NCBI GenBank assembly: GCA_010015655.1
Contig: ML976657.1
Coordinates: 1,489,654-1,553,653 of the forward strand
Direction of reading: 5' to 3'
From: Bimuria novae-zelandiae CBS 107.79
Taxonomy: Eukaryota > Ascomycota > Dothideomycetes > Pleosporales > Didymosphaeriaceae
Length of the DNA stretch: 64,000 nucleotides
A program made the translations under genes and the position numbers. The notes under the pieces were generated by a model that ran no database searches, was not told where the DNA came from, and was given only the letters and a program-made list of their open reading frames with translations. Of the stretch, positions 10,332-23,100 are shown piece after piece; within the stretch, counting starts at the first letter, position 1; every line of letters starts with the position of its first letter.

Positions 10332-13300
10332 CTAGCTATCTTTTCTTTTATGCTACATGTGGCTAGTTTAGCCTAGAACGCTTAAATCTACAATAAAACA
10401 CAATTTATAATAGTTGCTAGTTTTCTAACTAGACTAGCGCCGGTGCGCGTCCTCTTAGTGCCTATCTTGCTACTCCTTTTATAGACTTACTACTTCTTAC
10501 TGTCGTAATTATACTCTAGGGTGTTAACTTTAGCACGATTGACCCAGCCTTGCACGCGAAGCTTAAGCTAGTTATAGTTAATAAGATGCTTTATAGCTAA
10601 GTTAGAGCTGGCCTTAGTTATTAAGTCTGCTGGATTATCACGTCCATTAATCTAGCGAATGTCCATGAGATTATTGCGCTTATAGGCCTCACGCAGAGCT
10701 ATAATATCGATTATAAGGCACTTTTCCTTAGTAGTGCCAAGCTTAATAAGGTAATTATATAAGGAGCGTAAGTTAGTGCACACGACGATAAAGACATTAG
10801 GGAGGTTAAGTCGCTACATAATTATGTTAATTATACCACTAATTATAATTATAATGTCGACTCTATAGGCTATCGCGTAGATCTTAAATACAAGGACGCT
10901 GCGAGTAACGCGCTTACACTTAATAAATAACTAGTAGATAATATTACTAGTAAACTTAAAGTTACGATCGCCATTTTTAGTCTTATTACTAAGCGTGATT
11001 ACGAAGCCTATTTATAATAACATGTCCTTATTATTAGTAAATAATGCGTTAATAAAGGCGTATAGCTTTAAGTTGCTTAAGTCTAGTAGGATGAAGTTAA
11101 GGCCGTAAGTGATATTCTCCTTCTACTAGATAATGCGCTTATTTAATCTAGTAATTTCTTCTTTTATAGGCTTACTTGCTTGGGCTGCGGCGGCGAGGTC
11201 GAAGCTTGCCTTAGGTTAATAGATTATCGTAATGTAAGCACCTCGAGCGCGCTATTAAATGTATAATTACTTATTATTAGCTATTTCTAGCTTCTCGCCT
11301 TGCTTCTTCTAGCGCAGAGTAATAGCGCGATTATTATTATTAAGCTTAATAATATAGCTATTAAAGTTAATTTGCGCGTTTGGTGAGAAAAACTACTTAG
11401 GCTTGGCCTTAAAACGTAACTCTTAGTCCTTAAGGTCTGCAAAAGCTTTATTAGACAGACTAAGCGTGTCGTTAGTTTGCATGCTAATAATACCAAAGCA
11501 CTTACTACTAGCCTTACTAATAAGCAGGCATAGATTATAAGTAGATGTTACTATGTAGAGAGTCTCGGTGTAGTGTTTATTATACGTTAACCACCAATAG
11601 GCACCTACTTCAGCAATACCGTATAGTAGCTTAATAATAACTATAACTATGTTTGTTAGATAACTTTCCTTAAGCTGGGCTGGTATGTTAGCTATAATAG
11701 TACGCTAGAGTGGATTATCCGATTGCGTATAGGCCTGAGTAATGTCACGGAGCCAGAGGTACATGCCCAGCTTCAACAGTGATGGTGCTAGAGCGATAAT
11801 CACACGCTGGCTTACACGCTAGATGGTGGGAGACTGTGTTAAGATAAGCTTCTTATCGTTATTAGCGTATCCTTAGATAATAAGATAGGACTTCTTATAC
11901 GGGCGATTAGTAGTCTTGCCCTTAACTTTATTAATAATGCGTGACTTAAAGATGCGGATCTTATTATAATAGTAAGGACTATACTTCTTAAAGCGAAAGA
12001 TATCTTATATTATAAGGGCGTTAATCTCTGCCTTTGTGGATACTTTAAATAGTTACCCTAGTATTATAATCTTGCCGACTACTTATAGCTTCTTAGCTAG
12101 GACAAGATTATCACGCTCACGTTAATTAAGGTTAACTATAGTAGTTATAACTTTATTAGGTTTTGGCTTATTCCTTAAGCCTTTTGGCCTACCGCGCTTA
12201 CGCTTAGGCGCGGGCTCCTCTATAATAGGAGTAAAATTATTGTTAGAGCCACCGTTATCCTCGTCCTCTGCAGGAGGGGTAATAATAGTTATATTGTCTA
12301 TATAATACGGGCGCACTGCGGTGATGCGGAAGGTAACTTATTTGTTATTAATTTTAACAACCACGGATTACTTATTAACGTGGAGGGCAATTATCTAATA
12401 CGGGCTAGACTATCTATAGTTCTCCTGCTAGACCTTAACGCTACTTAGAATAGGTAATAGTAAGACATTAGTTGCGTTAGGACTATTGCGAGTTACAAGA
12501 GCCTTATTAACTTAGCGCTTTACCTTAATCTTGCGCACTTTAGCTATTGCTTTGCGCACTACAGCGCCGCGGGCGGTAATAGATAGCGATGGTAGTGATT
12601 TCTTTAACAGGCGAGGATATACTCTAAAGATAAGAAGAGTTAGGATAAGTCCGTTAGGACCTGCGGTGTTATTAACAGCCTTAATAGCCATCTACAAGAT
12701 ATGTTTAGGAGCGGCTGTGCGTCTAACTTCTGCAGAGATTACCCTATAAGTACGGCGAATAAGAGCATAATAGCGCTTAATCTTGCCAATTAAATAATAT
12801 GCCTCCACCGGGACTTCCTTAACCTTAATTACAAGTGACGTGGCGTTATTAATAAACTTATTAGTAATAAAGTTCTTGCCAGCATTTGTCTTAATAACGT
12901 TGGGAGGACTAATATATATATTAATCTATATAGCGCGAAGGAGATCCTAAGTAGTGTTTGCCTAGATATTTAGCATAAATTAAGTAGCTTAAAAAGCTGT
13001 GGCTTTATTAACTGCGTGGAGCACTGGTTTCTGATTAATATACATTACATTAATAATAACGCATAAGTTAAAGTCCATGTTATCGCGAATAGTAAAGCGG
13101 AAACGGCCAGGTGCTTTACTATAGATTTAACACTAGTAACAGTACTTATTAATGCGATTAATAATGTCCTTGTTAATATCTTTATAGCCTGCTTTGCTAA
13201 GGATCTTGTGCAGTTGTCTAGTAGCAGGATGGCCAAAGCGTCGGTGAAGCTGGCGTAGCTTAGTCTTGGTTAAGTAGTAAATAACGGTCTCTTGTTTATT

Positions 13301-15665
13301 AATCAGGAGCCATGGATGTCCCTATTTACGGACAATTAAGAATTCTTTGCTACCTTAAACAAGCATATTATTAATGTTATTAAAGAAGATACTATAATAA
13401 TCCATATTATTTAAGCAGAGTAGAAATAGTGTGTTGGTTAGTATTACTACAAAGGTAATTGTTCTAAATGGCGTGCTAACATTAACGTCGCTAAGGGAGA
13501 AACACTTTAGATTATCTCTAAATTAGATTTAACAACGTCCTGCGGTAGACTTATTAATAACTATAAATAGTTAGATAAGCTACAGCGCCTTTACTTGTGT
13601 CTTGCTAGTAGTTAAGACACTAGCTACACTAGTGTTAGGCATAATACCTTAAAAGATATCTGCGCCGTAGCGTGAATTAAATAAGAAGAGTTAAGCATCT
13701 TTATTTACTTTGCTAGAGATATAAGGATTATTATCTATAATTGCATAAAGTGTGGCAGCGTTATTAAGGCTAGAGATAATAGTGTCGCCGTTAACCTTGC
13801 CATAGGATATAGTTAAGTAGACTTAGTTAGTAAAATATGCTTTAATATTATTATTACTAGTATTATTATCGCTGCCGTCGCTGTCTTCAAGCTCTATACC
13901 TTTATAGCCAGCGAGAAATACTTCATAGCTTGGGGCATTAGGATTATCTTAAGCGTATTAGTTATAGCGTTGGCGATGCTCTATGCGCTTCTTCTTTAAG
14001 TGTTAAGTTAACTAGCACTTAGGCTACTTGTAGATAAAGCATGTCTTGTTGCGGCGATTGCCTAAGTAGTTTAACTAATAGTTATTATTATTAAATTAAT
14101 TGCCGCGCGATCCGCCTTAACCTTAATAGCGGTGGCTATAGTAGTTATTATCTAATAATCCTATAGCTTATTAATTATTATAAATATAGCGACGATTGGT
14201 ATAATACTGCTTATCTGCATCTCGTGATAGAAACTGGCTATTAGGATAATAGCTTAACCACATGCTGACTGCGTTGCGGAGATCTGCAGCGACACCTTTA
14301 AATATAGTTACTAGTTTTAAGTAAGCCATAGTAGTTACTTTAATGCCACGACATGCGCTAAGGAGCTATTACGCAAGCAAATACTAATTATAGCTTTTAC
14401 CCTAGTCCTGTAATAGTACCTAATAAAGCATATTTATCTTACTAATAACTATTTTAAGACACTCTATAGGGTCTTTTTTAGGGTTAGCAGTTATAACGCT
14501 CTTAAGCGTAGTGCTATGCCACTCTTAGAGATATATTTAGTAAGCTTATGTAGTGTTAAAGTACGTGCGCAGCTTATTAAGCATTATATTATAAGTAAGC
14601 GTAAGCGCCTAGGGAGCAATGTAATCGTAGTAATACTAAAGCGCTTAGCTAGTAAGTATAACAAAGAGTACTATTTTGTACTACTTATCCTTATTAATCC
14701 TAATCTTGGTGTAAAGGTCGTTAAACACCTTAATCTTTGTCTTAAGGATGTCGTATTTATCACCTAAATACTTCTGCTCCGGCGTGTATAACTTGGTAAG
14801 GTTAATAAGTAAATAAGAGTTGTTCTGCACAGGCGTAAATCTAGGTTGTAATAATAATAATAATCCTCCACCTAGCGGAGCTTACTACTACCACTATTAT
14901 TCTTTATTATTTGCGGTCTAGTGGCACTTAAAGCCTTCGCAGAGCCTTATAAGCTTAAGATGCTTAGCGGGCCATTTTAGGACGGCGGTTAATATAAGGA
15001 GTTCTGCGAATTAGTTAGGGAGATTATTACTATTACCTTGCTTAATATAGATGCCTTGCTAGCAGAGGAGCTCTTTAAGTGCTTTTTAGATGCGCTTGTT
15101 AATGCTATTAAAGAGATTACAGGTGAAATTCTTAAAATGCTCCTTAAACTTAAGTAGTAAAAATAGGTCGAATATGTTATCTTCTTCTACCTGTATTATC
15201 TAGTTAGTAACTATAGTGTTAAGTTTATCTATATTAACGGTGGCGTTAGCGATGTTAAAATCTTGGTTAGCGTACTAGTTTTTATAGATTATCTTGTCTA
15301 GGTACCACGAGCGATCCTTTATTTAGGTGTACTTTATAATAGCGTTTTAGATGTGGGCCTGTAATTGGTGTAATTTGACAAGAGTTAGCGTGGTTGACGC
15401 AAATCTCCTTCCAAACTAAGCCTTGGTAGGGATAATCCAGGCGGAGAGATCCTTTAAATACGAGGCGCCGCTGATCCTGATACAGGATAGCAGTGAGCTT
15501 GTCGTACCTGTACTTCGCACTAGCGATGCTATATCCTGGGCCTTGGTAGGGGAGGAGGCATGCGCTAACCGCTTCTATCGCCAGAATACTCAGCCTAAAA
15601 CGTGCGCTGAGATTCCCTGTACACAGTATATCTTGCCAATCTATAGTGTAGCAACCACTGATTAG
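10332..15665 (-). pseudogene. Copia-3 gag-pol (RIP-damaged)
   Basis: Read on the minus strand from right to left. Gag; a knuckle-like CFIYK-PKC block near 14000-14050; a retropepsin region near 13620-13680 (FQGIMPNTS, expected D-T-G); a GAG-pre-integrase H-x-H block with RRFGHPATRQLHK near 13210-13270; an integrase core around 12850-13130 (YISPPNVIKTNAGKNF, with an Asp changed to Asn); a linker with RKRGRPKGLRNK at 12122-12316; RT about 11000-12100; and an RNase H end near 10580-10720 (ALREAYKRNNLMDIR, then NPADLITKASS). Only a few stops occur per hundred codons in the RNase H part, mostly Trp-to-stop. Confidence 0.85.
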
Positions 15666-15907
15666 TGTTAATACGGCAATAGGCTGTTGGATCAAGACTT
15701 CGTTGCAACAATATAGTGTTAATTTAATTCTTAATTACAGATCTATTATGGTGGGCTATTATAAGAAGTATTTATCGAGCGTAGTTTGTCCCCTGCTAGC
15801 CTAATCAGGACTAGCGCAATAAACCACAGGCAAACTACGCAACAAACCGCAGGCAAACTACATGGCGGTGAAAGCCGTAGCAGTGTTACGCAGGTTTGAA
15901 GCCAACA
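15666..15907 (-). repeat. Copia-3 5' LTR (right in window)
   Basis: 242-bp partner of 10090-10331; the coding region reads leftward from here. Confidence 0.92.
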
Positions 15908-15912
15908 AAGCA

Positions 15913-18900
15913 TTAGCTTAAGGCTCTAGTAGACTTTAATTTTAAGATTAATAAGATAATAGTAGCGTATTATATATACTTAATTAAAAATAAAGATACG
16001 CCGCACTAATAACTTATAATCTTTAAGAAATATCTTATACTATTAGATATAACGCGCCGTCGCGATTTAATAGTAAAATATAAGGATCTTTAGACACCGC
16101 TAAAGGGTAGAAAGGTTAAAGAGTAGCTTTAATATTAAATTAAGGTTACTAGCTAGTGCAAGGCTATTAAGCTTTTAAAGACTAAAGACACTTATACGTA
16201 GAAGGACTTCCTAGTCGCCTGCAAGATAATTAATCTTAAATATAGAATAGTAGGTCTGCAAGACCTAATCTAAAAAAAAAAGGCTTAGTATAAAAGTCTT
16301 ATTAGTAGAGGACTACGTTACTAAGTTCTTAGCATACCTAAAGCGTACACGTCTAATTAGTATAGGCTTTAGTGCATACGCGGCAAAGCTAGAGATAATA
16401 AAGCTAATAATACTATAAAGTAATAAACCTTCTTAAAGTGGTATATACCTCTATAGTAAAAGACACTTATAGTCTAAGTGCTAGGTAATAAACCCCAACG
16501 CTTCTAACTAACCCTAAGAATATAATAATAAGAAGGCTAGTAAGAAAGTAGTAGTAGCCTTTACTAAAGATCTAAGCTTAAAAGCAAGAATAAAGAAAGC
16601 TATATAAGACTAGAAGATAACTTAGTTAAGCTCTAAGTTAGTAGTTACTATTAATAATAGTAAACCTCCTTCTAATCTATTAACCTATACTACATAATAT
16701 ATAGTATCTAATGCTATTATAATTAATAAGCACGATAAGCGCGACAAGCGCGATAAGGATCTAGTACTTAATAATATTAATAGCTATAACTTATTAAGTA
16801 ACAAGAAGCTAGCTAATTATATAAAAGGCCTATAAGTAGAAGGCAAAGACAGCGACTTCTATAGCGTATATATTAAATTAAAACTTTTAAAGTAAGTCTC
16901 TAGAAGATAGTAGAAAGACTTTACACCTAAGAAGTTATATCGCGTCGCTATAGACTTTATATAGCTACTACCTCAAGAGGCAGATTCTTGTCTTCATAGT
17001 AACTAAGTTACAGGTTATATAGTAGATTAGTATAGTAAGTAGCACGAAGTTAACTACTTTCTATAGTATATAAAGGTATTTCTAAACTACTAGCTTATCT
17101 ATAAGATTCGTAGGATACAGCATATCTTTAATAGTAATATTACTATAATTAAAACTAATAATAACTAAGGATATAAAGTTATACTAAACGTATTAAAGGA
17201 GCTCTGCGCGGAGTTAGGGATTTAACATAAGCTATAGGTAAAGTATATAAATAAGTAAAATAACCTTGTAGAGCGAATAGGCAAGATTATTATTTAAGCT
17301 TAAGCTATAAGGCTTAAAGGAAACCTGCTAAAGTTATTATTAAATAAGCTATTTAGAATAGTAGCATATATACTAAACCGTACACTAACTAAAGCGCTAG
17401 GATAGAAGACTCCGTATAAGATTATATAGGGATTAAAGCCAAAAGTAAACTACCTGCGCCCTATAGGCTATCAAGCATACGTTTAGAATCTGTCTATTAA
17501 AAAAGGCAATAAGCTCGAGTCTAGAGCTCTAATTAGCTATTTAGTAGGCTATAATTTAATAAATATCTTTAAGATCTAGCTACCTATAAAGGATAGAGTA
17601 ATTCGAGCGAGAAACGTTATTTTTAAACTAACGCAATTTTACAAAGGACTAAAAGGCTACGTAGTAGAGTTAATTATTAAAGAGGTTATAGAGCTACTTG
17701 CCTTTCTAAAAAAAAGCTAAATCTAATAATATTACTATTAAAAAGCTTATAACGCTTAGGCAGACACGCAATAAGACGCGTAATAAGACTTATAACGTAC
17801 CTATAATTATAGCTTACGCAAGCGAAGAGCAGGTAGGGGGTAAGAGTAGAATTAACAAAATTAATAGAGTTAACAAGGACGTAGAGAATCTGTTTCTAGG
17901 AGGTGGGCTGCCTACGCCTACGTCACCTACGCCTTACGTAAGCTAGCAACAGAATAATAATACTTCGGTCGAAGTTTTCCTAGTAGAATAAGATCTAGAG
18001 ACAACACTACAAGAGCTCTCTACAACCTAAATCCCTAATTATATACCTAATTACTATAATAATAACGCGCTAAGACGTAGAAATCCTAAAATTAATAAGT
18101 TAAATATACTTATAAGCTCGCGCTAATAACAGTAGCGCACTAATAATCTTACTAGTATAATTAGATACTAGACACACGCGATTTCTTATAGAATAAGTAT
18201 TAATAACTACTTATACGCGTTCATAATAGCGCTAAAGCTATAGCTTATTATTAGAATCTATTAATTACAGGTTCTGCCACTACTAAGGACCTAGAGAGAC
18301 CTAGAGACTTATTTATACAGAGCTAAGTTTTGACAAGCGGGTTAAAAAGAATACTATAATATATAGAATAAAGGATACTTTACTAGAACTATAAAAATAA
18401 TAGTAAATATTAATGCTAAGGTCCTACTACTTATATAGATATTTACTTATAAATTTAATAAGGATAGCTTCCTCTTATAATTTAAGGCACGATTAGTAAT
18501 TAGAGGTAATCTTTAGTAGCTATATAGAAATACTTACGCTACTACACTTACAGCACGTATCTTTAGAGTAATTATTACTATCACTAATTACTTTAGGCTA
18601 AAACTTATTTAGTATAATATACTTGCAGCTTTTCTTAATATTTTACTTAACTAACTACTCTACGCGCATACGCTAGATAGATTTTAAAAAAAATAAAAAA
18701 CTACTCTAGATACTTCGCGCTCTCTATAGATTAAAGGAGTTACTACTACTATAGTATAAGGAGCTCTGCAGGACGTTATAGTTACTAGGGATAAAGCCTG
18801 TGCCAGGCTTTCTATGTGTGTACACGAACAAGTGGCTTATACTATTCGTCTACGTTAACGATATTGTTATGGCCTTTTACTCACACAATACCGAGCTCTA

Positions 18901-19940
18901 CTAGTAGTTCGAGCAGAAGCTTAGCGAATACTACTAACTAAAGCGACTTAGTCTACTTAAGTGGTTCTTAGGTATACGCGTCGTACGAGACATCGCCGCC
19001 CGCAAACTTTGGCTACTCTAGGATGCCTATATTGACCAGGTAGCCACAAAGTATGGCATAACGCCTACCGGCCGCCGTACAGAAGTACCTATGATGGTCA
19101 ACTACCTTGAGCCATCTATAGAGGAACCTAACACAGCCCGTACAAAGCTCTACTAGGAGCTTGTTGGCCATCTCGCGTTCCTAACGCAGTTCACTCGACT
19201 AGATCTAGCACGCGCGTATGTGATACACGCTTCGCATCTTGCCAACCCTAGACAAGCTTACGTGGACTCTATACGCAAAGTATAGCGTTATATCCTAAAA
19301 ATAAAATACTACGCGCTTAAAGCTTGCAAAGCTAAGCAAGAAATTTAAAAGTTTATAACTATAAAAAAAGATTATCGCAATCCTATTTTCTTTAGAGCAT
19401 TTAATACTACTTTTATAAATAACTTAAAGATTCGCCACAGCTCTTAAGGCTATATATTTTAGCTATTTAGAATAACTATTAACTAGAAGTCTACCCTATA
19501 GTGTATAATTACTAAGTTAACTATTAAGGTAGAGCTACTTGCGCTCTCCCTTATAGGTTTAAAAAAAATAGCTACACTTGTTTAATAGCTTTTTACTAAC
19601 GCTCTATACTATTTTAACTATCTTATATAATAACTAGCAGACGGTTAGGATTATTATAAAAAAAATAAAATAAACTAGTAACTAAGCTTAAGCATGTTAA
19701 TATACACTAGAGCTAAAAGCTAGATCTACTAAGAAGTAGAGTAAGGACAACTTTATATATAATAGTAATTTACTAATAGGATGCTTGCTAATAGCACAAT
19801 TAAGATGCTACTACGTTAGAAGCATGCTAAATTTGTAAGGTAGCTACACCTTATAAACCTATACTCTTAACTTTAAGGCATAGTAGATATGTAAGAGAGA
19901 TTATCCTTACGTCGTTAACAGACTATAGGATAAAGGGGTG
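15913..19940 (+). pseudogene. Copia-2 gag C-terminus, integrase, RT and RNase H (RIP-degraded)
   Basis: Gag continues at 15913. Integrase lies at about 16900-17720, ending with the copia block AYILNRTLTKALG (near 17365-17400) and GYNLINIFKI. RT lies at about 18370-19290, with the box FVYVNDIVMAF near 18850 (catalytic YVDD with Asp-to-Asn) and FLGIRVVRD. RNase H follows to 19930. The segment of about 18760-19290 is almost free of RIP while both sides are saturated. Confidence 0.82.
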
Positions 19941-20104
19941 TATAATAGTATTTAGATTATTTATTATTACCTATATTAGGTTACTATTGCCTATACTTAT
20001 TTACTGCTGCCTAGCCTGCCTAGCAGTATATATCTTAGCTACTACACACATACAATCAAATTAGTATTTTTTCCGACTTTCGCTTTGCAGCAACAACCGC
20101 TACA
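19941..20104 (+). repeat. Copia-2 3' LTR
   Basis: 164 bp, starts TATAATAG (RIP form of TGTAACGG), ends CGCTACA, followed by AAAAA. Confidence 0.9.
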
Positions 20105-20109
20105 AAAAA

Positions 20110-23100
20110 GCTATTACTAAACAAAATATCTAATAACTTAAGTAAACTTATTTAGTAGCTAAATATAAATCCGAATTCCGCAAGAACACTAATTAAATTA
20201 TTTAAAATAATAATAGTCTCGTAACTATATTCTAAAAGGAATTAAAATAATATATACGCGAAGAACTATTACGTAGTAAAGTAAAAACTAATACTTTAAA
20301 AGAACTTATAGTAGAAGTAACTCGAATTAATAATAAATAGTATAAACTAGAATAAGGCCTACGCTAGAACTAAAATAGAAAAGGCTACGGACTACCTATA
20401 ATAAAGGATAACTATTATAACTCTAAGCATTAGTTATAGTAAAAGAACTAAACTAATTATAGTTACTAACTAATAAAAGGAATCTAGTACTATTAAGTTA
20501 ACGTAATAGAAAAAAGAACAGGAAAGGTAAAAGGCTTCTATAAGCCTAAATAAGGACGTACCCTAGATAGAACCTATAAGCAAGGAACCAGGGCACGACT
20601 TTACTATACATATAGTAAACTAGGCTACATAGCCAGGAACTGCAGATCTAAGAACAAGATCACCAGGCAACTAAACGTAATAATTATTAATAAGGAAGAA
20701 ATAACTGACGAAGAATAATAAATAGTAAACGCTATTAAATAAATTAATATCTATAATAAGGAATTAGAATAATTAGGGTTACTTAACTTACGGCTCTACG
20801 AGGATGCATATAAAGGTTTAGATAAAAAAGAGAAAGAGCTAATACCTTAATCCCTTATACCTTACCTTAGGTAAAGTAAACTAGTTACTAGTAAAATAAT
20901 AAACGTTTTCGACTTCTTAAAGGAATACTAACTAAGGGAAGGAGACTTTAGTTTTATAATAATAAAATAATAAAACTATATAGTAGTATTTTAATATACT
21001 TACTAACCTAATCTAGTTAGTAAAGTAGCACGTAAAATAGCAGACTATTACTACGCCTATAAAGACCTTAAGAAGAAATACCTAAATAAAAACCTAAACT
21101 ACGAATCACAGTATAACCTAGACTACTATAACCCTACGCACGATTCTCTACGATAGACTCTTTATAGAGAAGATTAATATACCTTTTATTACTAAGCTAA
21201 GGAATATAGCTACTTTCCCTAAATATATTACTAATATAAATAGGAGTAGTTTAACTACCCTATCGCTAACTACAAGGTTTATCTATAGGATAAACGTAAA
21301 ACACGATACTTTTTATACTTTAACTAAATAGTAAACTAAGTAATGTTACTACTAGTTAATAAAAAATATATATTAGATATATAGCAAACGTGCTTACACC
21401 TTAACTATAAAGAATATAGGGAATAAAAGAAAAAGCACGGATTTAATTATATACTAAAAGGGACTACGATCCTTAGGATTAAATTAGTAATAAAAAGAGA
21501 AGATAGTAAAGCATCCCTAAAAATGGCCTAGTAATAGCCTTAGGAAAAGAATAAAGAAGGACACCTTAAATCTATAAAGCTAGTAATAAAGAAAATATCT
21601 TTTTTAGACCTAGGCTTAGGCGGGAAGACGCCTTTAGAGAAGTAAATGCTACTAACAGTTAGGTATTAATTAAGCTACTAGTATATCTTAAAGAAATATA
21701 AATAAAAGCTATGCTAAACTTAAGAGCATAGAAAAGCTATATATTAAGAAAAGCACTTAATAGAGCAGGACTCTACGAACGCAAGAAGACTATGCCCTAT
21801 ACTATCTATGTCGCAAATAAATAACTAATGCCTAGCAAAGTAATAATTAAATACGAGGTTAAAACTACCCTTATAATTTATAGACACTAGGGATTAATTA
21901 TCCTCGATATTATTAAGGAAGCTAACTATAATGTAATTTTAAAGTTACCTTAGTTAAGAAAGCACAACCCTATAATTAACTAAAAGAAATAAACGCTATC
22001 TTTTAAGCACTATAACTATGCATTATAAGTAAGGCCAACGTATCTATAGAGTACGATAGTAGATAAAAGAGCTATTAATAATATAGTCTCGTAACTAAAA
22101 GTTAATAAATATAAAATTAACTTAGTAGATACTAGCAAGAACTACTAAATTATAAAGCATAAATATAAAAAGAATAGCACACCTCTTAATATCTCTAACA
22201 AATATAAAGAATAGAGTTATTTATTTTAGGAAGAGAAAGGAGTAAAAGCCCTTTCTAAGTATATATACTAAGATTATTGCGTTATTCTTAAAGAGGAAAA
22301 AACGCCGCCCTTTAGACTACTATATAGCTAGAGCGAAAAAGAACTCTAATAAACACGTAAATTCCTAAAAAAAAAAGCCCTTAAAAGGTAATAGATATAT
22401 AAATTAGAATCGCTAGCTACATTACCCTTAATATTTATTATACAAAAGTATGGAACACAACGTCTATATATTAACTATAAGAAGTTAAATAATATAATAA
22501 TTAAAAATAAATACCTACTACTAAATATATAAGAATCTCGCGACAGACTAGGACGAGTCAGGATATTTATACAATTTAACTTATAAGATAAATACTACCT
22601 TATACAAATAGCAGCAGGTAATAAGTAGAAAATAGCCTTTTAAACCTAATATAAGCTATTTAAGTACTAAGTTATGCCCTTTAGACTCACGAACGCACTA
22701 GCAACATTTTAAGTAATAATTAATAATATACTAAGAAACTACTTTAATATATTTATAGTTACTTACCTCGACAACATTCTAATATTCTTTAAGTAAGAGA
22801 AGGATTATATGCAACACGTATAAATAATACTATAAGTACTAAATAGCGCTACCCTATAATTAAAACTTAAGAAATGTAAATTCTATGTCACGGAACTAGA
22901 GTTTCTAGGATATATTATTAACACTAAAGGCATTAAAATAAGCCCTTTAAAAATTAAGGAAGTAAGGAAATAGAATATACGTACTTATTTTAAAAAAATT
23001 AAAAGCTTTTCTTAGATTTACTAGATTTAATAGATAATTTATTACGGACTACTTAAGGATTATACTACCACTTACAAACCTTATAAAGAAAGATAAACCT

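Larger units (their letters stand above)
10090..15907 (-). mobile_element. Copia-3: full-length Ty1/copia retrotransposon on the minus strand (innermost insertion)
   Basis: Two 242-bp LTRs (10090-10331 and 15666-15907) are flanked by the duplication AAGCA (10085-10089 and 15908-15912). On the coding (minus) strand the LTRs run from TGTTGGCTTC to ATCAACA. Total 5,818 bp with no insertion. Less RIP-damaged than the elements around it, fitting its position as the last arrival. Confidence 0.93.
9509..20104 (+). mobile_element. Copia-2: Ty1/copia retrotransposon inside Gypsy-1, carrying Copia-3
   Basis: Two 164-bp LTRs (9509-9672 and 19941-20104) are flanked by the duplication AAAAA (9504-9508 and 20105-20109). 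A purine run AAAGGGGTG at about 19932-19940 directly before the 3' LTR is a plausible polypurine tract. Removing Copia-3 leaves 4,773 bp. Plus-strand order gag, integrase, RT, RNase H. Confidence 0.92.
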
